A stretch of 64,000 bases of DNA, taken from assembly GCA_036925085.1 (NCBI GenBank), contig JAUPFP010000023.1, forward strand, positions 3,372,278 through 3,436,277. The letters run 5' to 3'. Positions 1 through 9,916 of the stretch are shown piece by piece. This DNA comes from Brachycybe producta. Lineage: Eukaryota > Arthropoda > Diplopoda > Playtdesmida > Andrognathidae. The notes beneath the pieces are model-generated. The model searched no databases, was not told the DNA's origin, and saw only the letters and a program-made list of their open reading frames with translations. Every line of letters begins with the position of its first letter. The stretch's first letter is position 1. Made by a program: the position numbers and the translations under genes.

Positions 1-591
1 TACTGAGAAAGTGTTCTCAGTATCCTCTTTTTGGGTATAAAAGGCCGTGTTTTTGTATGTAAGTTAGTTAGTTCTTAAATAACGAACCTATGCCCAATTC
101 TGGCTAGGTTTTTAGATATTATTTTGAATGTTATTATTTCTATGTGTTGTGTGCTTAAACCAGTTCGATTCGTTTAATGTTGTATCTACGAAATAAACAA
201 CGATTTTATATTTAACTTAAACAGTGGTGTTTAATTGTTTTCGAGTTTTAAATTCCGCGGTTGTGCATTTCATCATTGCAGCTCTTCACCTTTTTGGATA
301 CTTCGATGACCCAACAGGTGCAAACCTGCAACACAAGCGAGTGAGTATATTTTGCACGATTCTTAGGGCAGATTTACGGACGAAAGTCCGAGAGATACAG
401 AGATTAAAGATCCTCAAGACTGTGAAGTCTTTTGCCAGAGACTAGTGAGGACATAAAATAGACGTTATATTGGTCTAGTCCTCCCGGACCAGTAGAATTA
501 GTGGCCTAGCCAACCACTATCAATACGAGTGTAAACTCGCTCGTATCAACCTAAAAGAGCAGATTCTACTAGAGGAAAAAGGTCCGTCACA
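1..591 (+). repeat. 5' LTR (right part) of the Gypsy element
   Basis: Matches 8599-9189 base for base as far as read by eye. It contains a TATA-like GGGTATAAAAGG near 33-44 and ends CGTCACA at 591. The left third of the LTR lies before the window. Confidence 0.93.
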
Positions 592-765
592 ATATATGGT
601 GGAGGTGCGGGGTAGTTTATAAAACTTGCTACCTCGTTTTGCCCTAAGAAACGTGTTGAAAAACACGAAAAATTATCGTAATTCAATTGTACAAACAATT
701 TTGAAACAAAACAAAATTTTTCGAAACACTTTTACGTTTTTTATTGACACAAATTACGATACATA

Positions 766-2235
766 ATGATGAATACCAACGGAATAACCGCAAGGTTCTC
801 CCAGCAACTCCAATACAGACGCCGACGTGATCAGCTCGTAAAAGAACGAGCGAAAGCTCGGGAAGCACGCCGTGTTGCCCGAGAAACACGAAAGCAAGAG
901 AAGGAGGACAAGCTGAGGTCCCTTGCTGAAGAGAAGCGACTCCAGGAGGAAGAGAAACGCGCCGAAGAAGAAGAACGCAAAGCCGACGCCCGACTAAAGA
1001 TTGAAGCAGCATCTTCTGAAGCCTCTCAACGAAGCAACGAGCTGAAGATGGTCGATCGGTTTGCTGAACTCATGAAAGACGCCACTCCTGAGAGCCGAGA
1101 AGAATTGGTAAGACGGTTATGTGGAGAATCGACTCCACACCGCCTTGAACACACACATGAGAGAAATCTCAGACAACGAAGTAAATCACCGACAGAATCC
1201 GGGCGTAAGCTCAGGGCCGAAGCTCCTGAATGGACTCCGAACCTGGGACCCACGTCGTATTCTGAAAAGAATTCACTTCATCCACTTCAGGGTTTTCCAA
1301 AGTATGATGGATCTGAGAACATACTTCTTTATGTTGAAGAGTTCGAAGATATTGCGATTGCGCACCAATGGAACTCCCTGCAGCGATGCAGTCACTTTAC
1401 TGGTCTCCTTCGTAAACGAGCAATCAAATGGCTTGCTCGTTTTCGGTTGGAATATGGCGAAATAAATTGGCCTATGATGCGTAACGGAATTATAAATGAA
1501 TTTCTGTTACCTGACCAAAAAGTGAGAATGAAAAATGAGCTGTCCGCAAGGACCCAAAAAGATAATGAAACTTTTAAGGTCTATGCAGAAGAGTATGCAG
1601 AGATGTATCGAAGGATACATCCCAATGATGACGACTCTTTGCTGATTTCGAGCCTGAGGAAAAGTCTTTTACCATCTTTGAAGCTGCATCTGTTTGGAGC
1701 ACCGAAGGACAATCTTTACGACTTCGTCAAGTTTGCCGCCCAGACGGAGGGAGAGCTGATAGAAGAGAATATGTTGACGTACAAGACGACTACTGGTAAC
1801 CAGCCGGCCCAGCAGCAGAAGCCTCAACAACCGAAACAGCAGCAACAGCAGCAGAAGAAACAACAGACGTGGACGAACAGGAACACGGCCACGTCTGTAA
1901 AGACGCAGGACACGAAGACAAATCAAGATGGTGGACAGAAATTCCAGCAGAGAAAAAGATCTACTGGACCACTCATCTGCTATCAGTGTCAGGAGCCTGG
2001 ACACAGAGCGTTCCAGTGCACCAATGAACCGAAACCGAGGAAGGAAGAGAACAAGACGACTCCACCAACTCCAGTCAACCGAGTTGATGAACCGTCGGAA
2101 ACGACGGCGCCGAAAATCTTCTGCGCTGACGAAATCCACGTTCTCCCGAATGGGATGAAAATGGTACCGGTATTAATTAATAATCAAACGCACTATTTTC
2201 ATTTCGAAAACCACCAGAAGGCTTTAAACTACTAG
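766..2235 (+). CDS. gag: Gag polyprotein of the Gypsy element
   Basis: A 489-residue reading frame. Residues about 20-85 are very rich in Arg, Lys and Glu and look like a long charged coiled coil. The central part (about 160-340) has the spacing and aromatic pattern of a retrotransposon capsid. A Gln-rich stretch (about 345-370) follows, and then one CCHC zinc knuckle, C-x2-C-x4-H-x4-C, at about residues 405-418, which binds the element RNA. Family knowledge: Gag forms the virus-like particle. The pol frame lies in the -1 frame relative to gag and is open across the gag end, which fits the -1 frameshifting many Ty3/Gypsy elements use; I did not identify a slippery site. Confidence 0.9.
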   Translation: MMNTNGITARFSQQLQYRRRRDQLVKERAKAREARRVARETRKQEKEDKLRSLAEEKRLQEEEKRAEEEERKADARLKIEAASSEASQRSNELKMVDRFAELMKDATPESREELVRRLCGESTPHRLEHTHERNLRQRSKSPTESGRKLRAEAPEWTPNLGPTSYSEKNSLHPLQGFPKYDGSENILLYVEEFEDIAIAHQWNSLQRCSHFTGLLRKRAIKWLARFRLEYGEINWPMMRNGIINEFLLPDQKVRMKNELSARTQKDNETFKVYAEEYAEMYRRIHPNDDDSLLISSLRKSLLPSLKLHLFGAPKDNLYDFVKFAAQTEGELIEENMLTYKTTTGNQPAQQQKPQQPKQQQQQQKKQQTWTNRNTATSVKTQDTKTNQDGGQKFQQRKRSTGPLICYQCQEPGHRAFQCTNEPKPRKEENKTTPPTPVNRVDEPSETTAPKIFCADEIHVLPNGMKMVPVLINNQTHYFHFENHQKALNY

Positions 2236-2258
2236 GGGCGCCACTCGCACCCAAAGTA

Positions 2259-5200
2259 GTGACGCCCGGAAAAGATGTTGAAGAGAGACCACAAGAAGAG
2301 GAGTTGCCGAAACCTGAAGAAGTGGACGTCAAGGTTCGACGGGACCGGATAACGAGAGAATCTATTGGGATGGCTGCGGTCAACCATGCGGGGATGTCTC
2401 CAGGTCTGGGTAGCCCGTGCCAAAACGCCGACAAAGAAGAGGAATCGACAACACCTGAGCAGAGCTGTGCTGCGGTACAGCTAAAGGACTCTCCGACGCA
2501 TAAAGCAGACTTTGGAGATGGGATCCAAATCCGTACTATCTACGAAGATGGGAGCCGGCGGAAACCACTGCAAAGTGGGGCCTCTACGTCGTTTGCAAAA
2601 ACGAACGACGCCAAGATGTCCAACAAAGCAGAACAGTGTGTGGCGAAAAAGGGAGTAACCACACCTGTTAAAACTCAAGCAGAGCAAGTAGTAGTCTCGA
2701 GAGAGGCTACTCTTGTTAAAAATAAAGCAGAACAGTGTGTGGCGAAAAAGGGAGTAACCACACCTGTTAAGACTAAAGAAGAACAAGTAGTAGTCTCAAA
2801 AGGAGCTACTCTTGTTAAAACCCAAGAAGAACAGTGTGTAGTGAAAACGAAAGTAGCTACTCCTGTTATTAAGCAGGGGCAGACTGTGGCGAAAACCAAA
2901 GAAGTACCCACACCTGCTCAAAAATATAAAGCAGAACATGGAGTAGTGAAAGAGGGAGTAGCTACACCTGTTAAGGGTTCAACTGAAGAGTCTAGTCTTC
3001 TCTATCGGTTGCAAAACCCGTGTTGTACACAAACGATTCGAGATGTTTGGACCAAGTTGACTGAGACAGTCACGCCTCGTGAACTTCAAGTCCAAAATCA
3101 AGACGAGCAGACGGCACCTAAAGTTCGTGTGAACTTTGGAGGTCGTGAGTTAGAAATGACTGCCGACAGTGGCGCCGAAACGTCTGTCATCAGCGAGTCA
3201 TTAGTGAAAGACATGAAGCTCATTGTGGATCCACTTCCGTTCCCGCCAAATCTGACTGGTGCCGGAGGTAGCCCACTGAACATCATGGGACAAGTCATCG
3301 TGCCAATTCAGGTCGCCGAAAAGCTTGTCAAAGGAAAGGTGATTGTCATCAATGGACGACGTGAGGCCTTGCTGGGGAACGACCTCGGAAAAGATCTCAA
3401 CCTTTGCTTGGACATGAACAACAAGAAAGTCTACTTCAGAGAGGAACTGTTGCCGGACACTCTCCAAAAGCAGCAACAAGCAGAAGATTTCATTCAAAAT
3501 CTTAGAGATCAAGAGGAAGAGGATCTACAAGAGAAACTCCTGAAGAAGGGGCCAGCAAAACTACGCCTGGTCCAGAATCTCGTGTTGGATCCAAAGAAAG
3601 CTGCAATCGTCGAGGTCAATGCTCCTGATGATCTACAAGAAGGTAGTCTCCAGTTCATCGACTCGTGCGAAAGCACGCTCCAACAGAGAGGAATCAAAGT
3701 TTCTCCTGGGATCATTGAAGGAAGAGGAAAGTCTATCCTTCAAATCCAAATCTTCAATCCATCTGGAGAGGTTATGCACCTCGGAGCCAGAGAAACGATC
3801 GCAGAGATCGAGGATGTCGTCACAGCTCTTGATGTGCCTGTGGGCCCCTCGATTTACAAAATTGAAGCTCAAAGTGACCAAGTGAGATCCAAAGAATATG
3901 TCGAATTTCAAGACAGTCTTAACGTCAATCCGAATCGTCCAAGAGAAGAAAAAATGGCGATTCGGAAGCTTCTCGGAGAATTCAGAGATATTTTTGCCTT
4001 CAAGACCTCCGACTTGAAAGAGACAAACTTAACGAAACACGTGATTGACACGGGTGCAAACCCGCCGGTTCGAGAACCGCTCCGGCGTACTTCACCTGCT
4101 CAGAGAGAGATCATCAAGTCGACACTACGTGATATGTTGGACGCCGGCATTGTAAGCCCATCCAAAAGTCCGTACGCAAGTCCGGTGGTGATTGTCAAGA
4201 AGAATGGTCAGCATCGATTTTGCGTCGATTATCGCAAATTAAATGCTCAAACCAAACCTGACCAATATCCGTTACCCCGGATAGATGACGCTTTCGACTC
4301 ACTTTCAGGAGCCACGATTTTTGCAACCTTGGATTTAATATCAGGTTATTGGCAATTTCCGGTGGAAGAAAGAGATCGAGAAAAAACGGCTTTCGTATGC
4401 ACAAATGGCCTCTACGAATTTAACAGAATGCCGTTTGGTTTGATGAACGCACCTGCAACGATGCAGCGTGCTTTGGATTTGTTACTGGCAGGCCACAAAT
4501 GGGAGACCTGCCTGGTCTATTTAGATGACATTGTCATCTTTGCGAAAGACTTCGAAGAGTTCATGAAGAGATTGAGAGATATCTTGGTGCTCATCCGGAA
4601 TGCCAATTTAAGCCTTCAACCAAGTAAATGTTTCTTTGGAGGAGACGAGATCAACTACCTTGGCCACAAGATCAGTGCCCTTGGTATTCGACCTGATGAA
4701 GAAAAAGTGCAGACGATTCAAGGATTTCCTGCACCGAAAAACGTGACTGACGTCAGAAGCTTCCTTGGGATGACCGGCTACTACAACCGTTTCATCGAGA
4801 ATTACTCCAAGATCGCCAAACCAATGCAAGCCCTAGTCAAGAAGGACCTGGACTTCAAGTGGAATGACGACTGCGAGGTCGCTTTTGATGGTCTGAAGAA
4901 GGCTCTTTGCTCCGCTCCGATTCTAACTTTGTATGATCCGGAGGCAGAAATTGCCTTGCACACTGATGCTTGCGATTACCAGATTGGTGTCATAATTTAT
5001 CAGTATGCGAAAAACGAAAAGAAACCTGGAGTTCTAGGTTACTACAGCCGAAAACTCCAGGGAGCAGAACGAAACTACGGAACGACTGAAAAAGAATGTC
5101 TTGCAATCGTTTATGGCATAGAAAAAGCCAGGCCGTATGTTTTCAACCGGAAATTCAGAGTATTTACCGATCATAAGGCCCTGTGCTATTTAAAAACAGC

Positions 5201-8030
5201 ACAGAATCTAGATGGCCGATTGGGTAAATGGCAGATGAAACTACAGCCATATGATTATGAAGTAGTTTACAAGAAAGGTAAAACGCACGTGGACGCCGAT
5301 TGTGTCTCACGTTACGAGAGCAACGTTCCTGCTAATTGGAAGCACAAGAATGGGGAGATGGAAGCTCTCGAAGACCTTCACATCTTTACTGTCTACAACG
5401 ATTTCCAGTGGGAACGGGAGCAATCCCTTGATGAAGAACTTCTCCTCATCAAAGAATCACTCCAGCAAGATCGACTGCATCCCTATCACAAAAAGTTTGC
5501 GATAGTGGATGGCGTTTTATACCACCTGAAGTATGAAGACACCGTGCCAGTACTAACGTGCACTGTGCCCCGACAATTGAGAATTGGGATTCTCGAGATG
5601 CTCCATGATGTGCCTGAGGCCGGACATTTCGGATTCACCAAAACGATGAAGAGAATCCAGAAGAGATTCTATTGGAAAACAATGAAAACAGACGTCGCCG
5701 ACTATGTCAGGTCGTGCCACATCTGTCAGAGAACCAAACTGTCGCACCAAAAAGTACCTGGATTGTTACAACCAATCATTGTGGGAAAGCCGACAGAGTG
5801 TTGGGGGATGGATTATGTTGGTCCTCTTCCGAAGTCAATCGGAGGAGTGCAACATATTTTGATTGCAGTGGATTACGCGACGAAGTATTGCATCGCCAAA
5901 GCAGTGGCAAGAGCAACCGCTCAGGCAGCAATTGCCTTCGTCAAGGACAAAATTGTGAACGAGTTTGGAGTTCCTCAGAAGATCATCACTGATCGAGGAC
6001 CCCAATTTTTGAGTAATGAAACTCAAGCGTTTTTCAAGACCTACGCAATCCAGCATGCTGCCACGACAGCCTATCATCCTCAAGCTGATGGGTTGGCAGA
6101 GAGAACAAACCATACAGTCATGGAAGTGGTGAAACGTCACTTGGATGTCCTTCAGCAGCAGGCTGACTGGAAGAAGAAATTGGGTGACGCGGTTATGGCC
6201 TACAATCTGGTAGAACATAACTCAACGAAATTTTCACCATATCGATTGATGTTCGGGCGCGAGCCCAGGACCACGTTGGATAACATGATGCCATGCGCTC
6301 CTATCGTGCCACCGCCCATAACAGACGAAGCAGAGCAGTCCGATCCAGCTCTGGATGCTGCTAAAAAGAATATCGAAGCTGCCCAGGAGGTGCAGAAAAG
6401 AAAGTACGACGAAAAGCATCGTACGATTCCGGATTACAAGCCGGGTCAGAAAGTATTGATAAGAGATCGTGTGCCAAAGCCAGGAATGGCTCAGAAACTT
6501 ATCTGGCCATACAAAGAACCTTGCATAGTCACGAAGAAACTAACCGATCTAGTCTACGAGATCGAGTACGTTACTCGATCTGGTTTGACTATGAGAGATA
6601 CTGTCAATGTTCAACAGATGAGACCCTACTACGAGGCCAATGACCTGAGGGCTCCTCAAATGAACTTATCTGACGACATCGAAGAAGTTGCCAGCGCCAA
6701 GGAAGAGTCCGACGCTGATGAAGAAATTATCAACGAAGCAGACGACAACTTACCTGTTGAGAGTACTCCAGACGTTCGTCGTAAAGAAGAAGAAGAAGTT
6801 ATCCCCGATGCCAGCCAAGAAACTCATCTGGAAACTTCTGAAAAAGAAGAAGAGGAAATTCCAGAGATGCCACTGGAACCACCTAAAAGAAAACGCGGGA
6901 GACCAAAGAAAACTGCTCCAAAAGAACCAGTCCAATTGGATTCCCGTGTGCAAACACGTGGTGGAGAGAAGAAAGATTATGCAAAAGCTAATTTACCACC
7001 TAGATGGGCGAAATTTGGCATTAAAACGGCCAAATTAGACCCAGAGAGTCAAAAAGAAGCATCGTATGATGCTGAAATTCGAATTTGCCGCCTTGCGCAG
7101 CGCCGCCTGGTGGGAGAAATTCAGAGAAGAGAAAAAGAAGAGAAACCGAATGTTGTCATTAGCTCCACTTCTTTGCCGGAACTAAGACTTGTCAACCCCT
7201 TAGAACCACATGGGGAAGCATCCGCCATCTTTGATGCCACTTTCAAATCTATTTTGACACGTGAAAGATGTCAAAAGTTTTCCAAAGGAATTGTACGAAT
7301 TTCTAAACTGTCAAGTGATCAAAAGTTTATTTCTAAAAAGGAAATGCAACGATCATCTGAAGAAGAATCAAACAGCAGCGAGGCTATGGACCTTTCGGTC
7401 TTCTGTAATGAAGACACCATAATCCTCGGAGATGAAAAGAAAGAAACAAAGAATGGAGACACCGCCATTGCAGAGAAGCCTTCTGGCAGCAATGCCCGGT
7501 CGACCCAGAAAAATGAACCGGATTCAGGCAACTCTTTTAAGAAACGTAAGAGCCCCGAATCAGGAGAGGAAGATGCCAAAGACGACGATGCCAAGGATAA
7601 GGAAAATCTTCCCGGCAGCAATGCCGCATCGTCAGCATCTCAACAGAGAGAAGACTCCAGTGAAAGAAAGATCCTGGACGTAGAAAACGAGTTCTACGAT
7701 ATCCTCTCACAAATGAACGCATCGACATCGAGACCTAGCGATTCCGAGATGGAAGGCCGGATCGCAAGACGGCAAAGCCAGGAGGCTTGGAGGGAAGCAT
7801 CACCCGAGGGTCCTGTAATTATGATCCCAACCACCTTCACCGAAAAAGACCTCCGCCGGGATCAAGAGACTTCGCCGCCTCGACCAGTCATGGATGTCCC
7901 GAAGTCAAGGAGAAGAAGACGACGTCACCGACCCAGCACCAACCGAGCCCGGAACGAGTCCCGAGTCGCCAGGTGTTGGCAACCCGTAAGTCCTGAGATG
8001 TCCGAGGGAACAGAATCGTCGCCGGACTAG
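2259..8030 (+). CDS. pol: Pol polyprotein of the Gypsy element (protease, RT, RNase H, integrase, long tail)
   Basis: A 1923-residue frame. In order: an N-terminal stretch with near-repeats of about 33 residues built on EQCVAKKGVTTPVKT (nt about 2625-2960); an aspartic protease motif DSGAET near residue 304; reverse transcriptase with YLDD near 753; RNase H with HTDACD near 900; an integrase zinc motif HHCC (about 1115-1160) and catalytic DDE (GMDYVG near 1184, TDRGPQF near 1245, GLAERT near 1280, about 35 residues after the second Asp). After the integrase come roughly 500 more residues: an acidic, Glu-rich linker, an AT-hook-like KRKRGRPKK near 1544, and a Ser/Glu/Arg-rich tail. The listed start is a GTG; the frame is open further upstream into gag, so the true junction is unknown. 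The long tail is unusual for a Gypsy pol and may include extra domains I do not recognise. Confidence 0.9.
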   Translation: MTPGKDVEERPQEEELPKPEEVDVKVRRDRITRESIGMAAVNHAGMSPGLGSPCQNADKEEESTTPEQSCAAVQLKDSPTHKADFGDGIQIRTIYEDGSRRKPLQSGASTSFAKTNDAKMSNKAEQCVAKKGVTTPVKTQAEQVVVSREATLVKNKAEQCVAKKGVTTPVKTKEEQVVVSKGATLVKTQEEQCVVKTKVATPVIKQGQTVAKTKEVPTPAQKYKAEHGVVKEGVATPVKGSTEESSLLYRLQNPCCTQTIRDVWTKLTETVTPRELQVQNQDEQTAPKVRVNFGGRELEMTADSGAETSVISESLVKDMKLIVDPLPFPPNLTGAGGSPLNIMGQVIVPIQVAEKLVKGKVIVINGRREALLGNDLGKDLNLCLDMNNKKVYFREELLPDTLQKQQQAEDFIQNLRDQEEEDLQEKLLKKGPAKLRLVQNLVLDPKKAAIVEVNAPDDLQEGSLQFIDSCESTLQQRGIKVSPGIIEGRGKSILQIQIFNPSGEVMHLGARETIAEIEDVVTALDVPVGPSIYKIEAQSDQVRSKEYVEFQDSLNVNPNRPREEKMAIRKLLGEFRDIFAFKTSDLKETNLTKHVIDTGANPPVREPLRRTSPAQREIIKSTLRDMLDAGIVSPSKSPYASPVVIVKKNGQHRFCVDYRKLNAQTKPDQYPLPRIDDAFDSLSGATIFATLDLISGYWQFPVEERDREKTAFVCTNGLYEFNRMPFGLMNAPATMQRALDLLLAGHKWETCLVYLDDIVIFAKDFEEFMKRLRDILVLIRNANLSLQPSKCFFGGDEINYLGHKISALGIRPDEEKVQTIQGFPAPKNVTDVRSFLGMTGYYNRFIENYSKIAKPMQALVKKDLDFKWNDDCEVAFDGLKKALCSAPILTLYDPEAEIALHTDACDYQIGVIIYQYAKNEKKPGVLGYYSRKLQGAERNYGTTEKECLAIVYGIEKARPYVFNRKFRVFTDHKALCYLKTAQNLDGRLGKWQMKLQPYDYEVVYKKGKTHVDADCVSRYESNVPANWKHKNGEMEALEDLHIFTVYNDFQWEREQSLDEELLLIKESLQQDRLHPYHKKFAIVDGVLYHLKYEDTVPVLTCTVPRQLRIGILEMLHDVPEAGHFGFTKTMKRIQKRFYWKTMKTDVADYVRSCHICQRTKLSHQKVPGLLQPIIVGKPTECWGMDYVGPLPKSIGGVQHILIAVDYATKYCIAKAVARATAQAAIAFVKDKIVNEFGVPQKIITDRGPQFLSNETQAFFKTYAIQHAATTAYHPQADGLAERTNHTVMEVVKRHLDVLQQQADWKKKLGDAVMAYNLVEHNSTKFSPYRLMFGREPRTTLDNMMPCAPIVPPPITDEAEQSDPALDAAKKNIEAAQEVQKRKYDEKHRTIPDYKPGQKVLIRDRVPKPGMAQKLIWPYKEPCIVTKKLTDLVYEIEYVTRSGLTMRDTVNVQQMRPYYEANDLRAPQMNLSDDIEEVASAKEESDADEEIINEADDNLPVESTPDVRRKEEEEVIPDASQETHLETSEKEEEEIPEMPLEPPKRKRGRPKKTAPKEPVQLDSRVQTRGGEKKDYAKANLPPRWAKFGIKTAKLDPESQKEASYDAEIRICRLAQRRLVGEIQRREKEEKPNVVISSTSLPELRLVNPLEPHGEASAIFDATFKSILTRERCQKFSKGIVRISKLSSDQKFISKKEMQRSSEEESNSSEAMDLSVFCNEDTIILGDEKKETKNGDTAIAEKPSGSNARSTQKNEPDSGNSFKKRKSPESGEEDAKDDDAKDKENLPGSNAASSASQQREDSSERKILDVENEFYDILSQMNASTSRPSDSEMEGRIARRQSQEAWREASPEGPVIMIPTTFTEKDLRRDQETSPPRPVMDVPKSRRRRRRHRPSTNRARNESRVARCWQPVSPEMSEGTESSPD

Positions 8031-8259
8031 TAGCGCGATTAATTTCATAAATTTCTAATTGTATAAAGTGATTTGTTCTTTTTCGTTTTTTTTAGAAATT
8101 TTGTATTTTCCAAAATCTGTATAAGTCGATTTTGTTTTATTTGATATTTTGTATACCTGTGATACCCCTGGGTCTCTGTGTTTAGATCCAGTCGGGGGGG
8201 AGGGGGATTTTTAAGAAAATTCTTGAGAAGTAGGGTACTTCCCGCTTAGTCGGGGGGAG

Positions 8260-9189
8260 TGAGACGTTTTGGGGCCGCCGCTATTTTATTAATTTAGCGC
8301 CGTTTTGTTTTCTTTAATTTTGTAGGCACTGTGTATTTTGTAGCTTCTGGGCCACTCGGTACTAATAGGTACCGATTGACCCAGATTCTATTTTTAGCTT
8401 GACCTTATCGTTCTCCCCTCTCTACCATTGTATTATCCTTCCACATGAGTGGATTCTTATCATTTTAATTCGAAGTTGTTTTCGTTTTTTCCCCCTGTTA
8501 ATTAAAAGGGTGACGTGTCTAATATTTTGGTGACCACTGGTCAATCACTTTTGATTGGCCAGTTTGGTTTTTACTTTTGTTTTTGCCCAATCAGGGGCTA
8601 CTGAGAAAGTGTTCTCAGTATCCTCTTTTTGGGTATAAAAGGCCGTGTTTTTGTATGTAAGTTAGTTAGTTCTTAAATAACGAACCTATGCCCAATTCTG
8701 GCTAGGTTTTTAGATATTATTTTGAATGTTATTATTTCTATGTGTTGTGTGCTTAAACCAGTTCGATTCGTTTAATGTTGTATCTACGAAATAAACAACG
8801 ATTTTATATTTAACTTAAACAGTGGTGTTTAATTGTTTTCGAGTTTTAAATTCCGCGGTTGTGCATTTCATCATTGCAGCTCTTCACCTTTTTGGATACT
8901 TCGATGACCCAACAGGTGCAAACCTGCAACACAAGCGAGTGAGTATATTTTGCACGATTCTTAGGGCAGATTTACGGACGAAAGTCCGAGAGATACAGAG
9001 ATTAAAGATCCTCAAGACTGTGAAGTCTTTTGCCAGAGACTAGTGAGGACATAAAATAGACGTTATATTGGTCTAGTCCTCCCGGACCAGTAGAATTAGT
9101 GGCCTAGCCAACCACTATCAATACGAGTGTAAACTCGCTCGTATCAACCTAAAAGAGCAGATTCTACTAGAGGAAAAAGGTCCGTCACA
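8260..9189 (+). repeat. 3' LTR of the Gypsy element
   Basis: The start is placed at TGAGACG (8260), directly after the purine run at 8252-8259, because it mirrors the end CGTCACA (9183-9189) with one mismatch. That gives an LTR of about 930 bases. Only 8599-9189 can be compared with the other LTR in this window. The upstream purine-rich run at 8194-8206 is an alternative polypurine tract. Confidence 0.85.
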
Positions 9190-9900
9190 AAATTACCATT
9201 TTTTTTTAAATTTAAATTACCATTTTTATTTTATTTAAATTACCATTTTTATTTTATTTAAATTACCATTTTTATTTAAATCAAAATTAACCTATTATTT
9301 AAATTACGAATTTCTTTTTAATTTAAATGACTTTTAATTAAAAGAATTTTTTTTATTTAAATTAAGAATTTTTTATTTAAATCAAATTTGTTATTTAAAT
9401 TAAGAATTTTTTTATTTAAATTACCAATGTAATTATTTAAATCAAATTTATTTATTAATTAAATTAGCATTTTTTAAATTTAAATTACCGTTTTTTTTTA
9501 TTTAAATCAAAATTAAACTATTATTTAAATTACGATTTTTTTTATTAAATGACTTTTTTTTAATTAAAAGAATTTTTTTATTGAAATTAAATTTTTTATA
9601 TAAATTATGAATTTTTTTTATTGAAATTAAATTTTTTATGAATTAATTTTAAAAAACGATCAATTTCTATGAACTAATATTCAACTCTTAATCAATAACA
9701 TTTTAACTCTTGACTTTTTAACTTAAAAACTTTTCAAATTTTTCTTCCAACTTTTTTAAAAAAATAAAATCTCGAATTTTTTTAGGGGATATTTAAAAAA
9801 AAAACGTAAATCACGTGATTTTAAACAAATTCATCCTGTGTATATAAGTGTGATTTATTTCTTATTTAAATGTATTTCAATGGTGTGTGTATGTGTCATA
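9190..9900. repeat. AT-rich low-complexity stretch in the PDK intron
   Basis: Very AT-rich. From 9190 to about 9600 it is built of irregular repeats of ATTTAAATTA(C/A)xATTTTT, about 20-30 bases each. No reading frame or RNA gene is visible. It abuts the right LTR directly, so the element appears to have inserted at the edge of, or within, this simple-sequence tract. Confidence 0.7.
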
Positions 9901-9916
9901 GAACTAATCACAGTAC

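Larger units (their letters stand above)
1..9189 (+). mobile_element. Ty3/Gypsy LTR retrotransposon, whole-looking and young
   Basis: The visible part runs from inside the 5' LTR to the end of the 3' LTR, with gag and pol reading frames between. A tRNA primer site probably starts at the TGG at 597-599, just after the 5' LTR, and a G-rich polypurine tract (8252-8259) precedes the 3' LTR. The two LTRs look identical over the 591 bases present in both, which points to a recent insertion. Order protease, reverse transcriptase, RNase H, integrase is that of Ty3/Gypsy. No breaks are evident in the visible part. It lies antisense within an intron of the minus-strand pyruvate dehydrogenase kinase gene, provided the remaining exons of that gene lie left of the window. 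The target-site duplication cannot be tested because the left end is outside. Confidence 0.93.

Noticed and set aside
224-445. 73-residue frame in the LTR, repeated at 8822-9043
   Set aside because: It lies in non-coding LTR sequence; the frame is repeated only because the LTR is.
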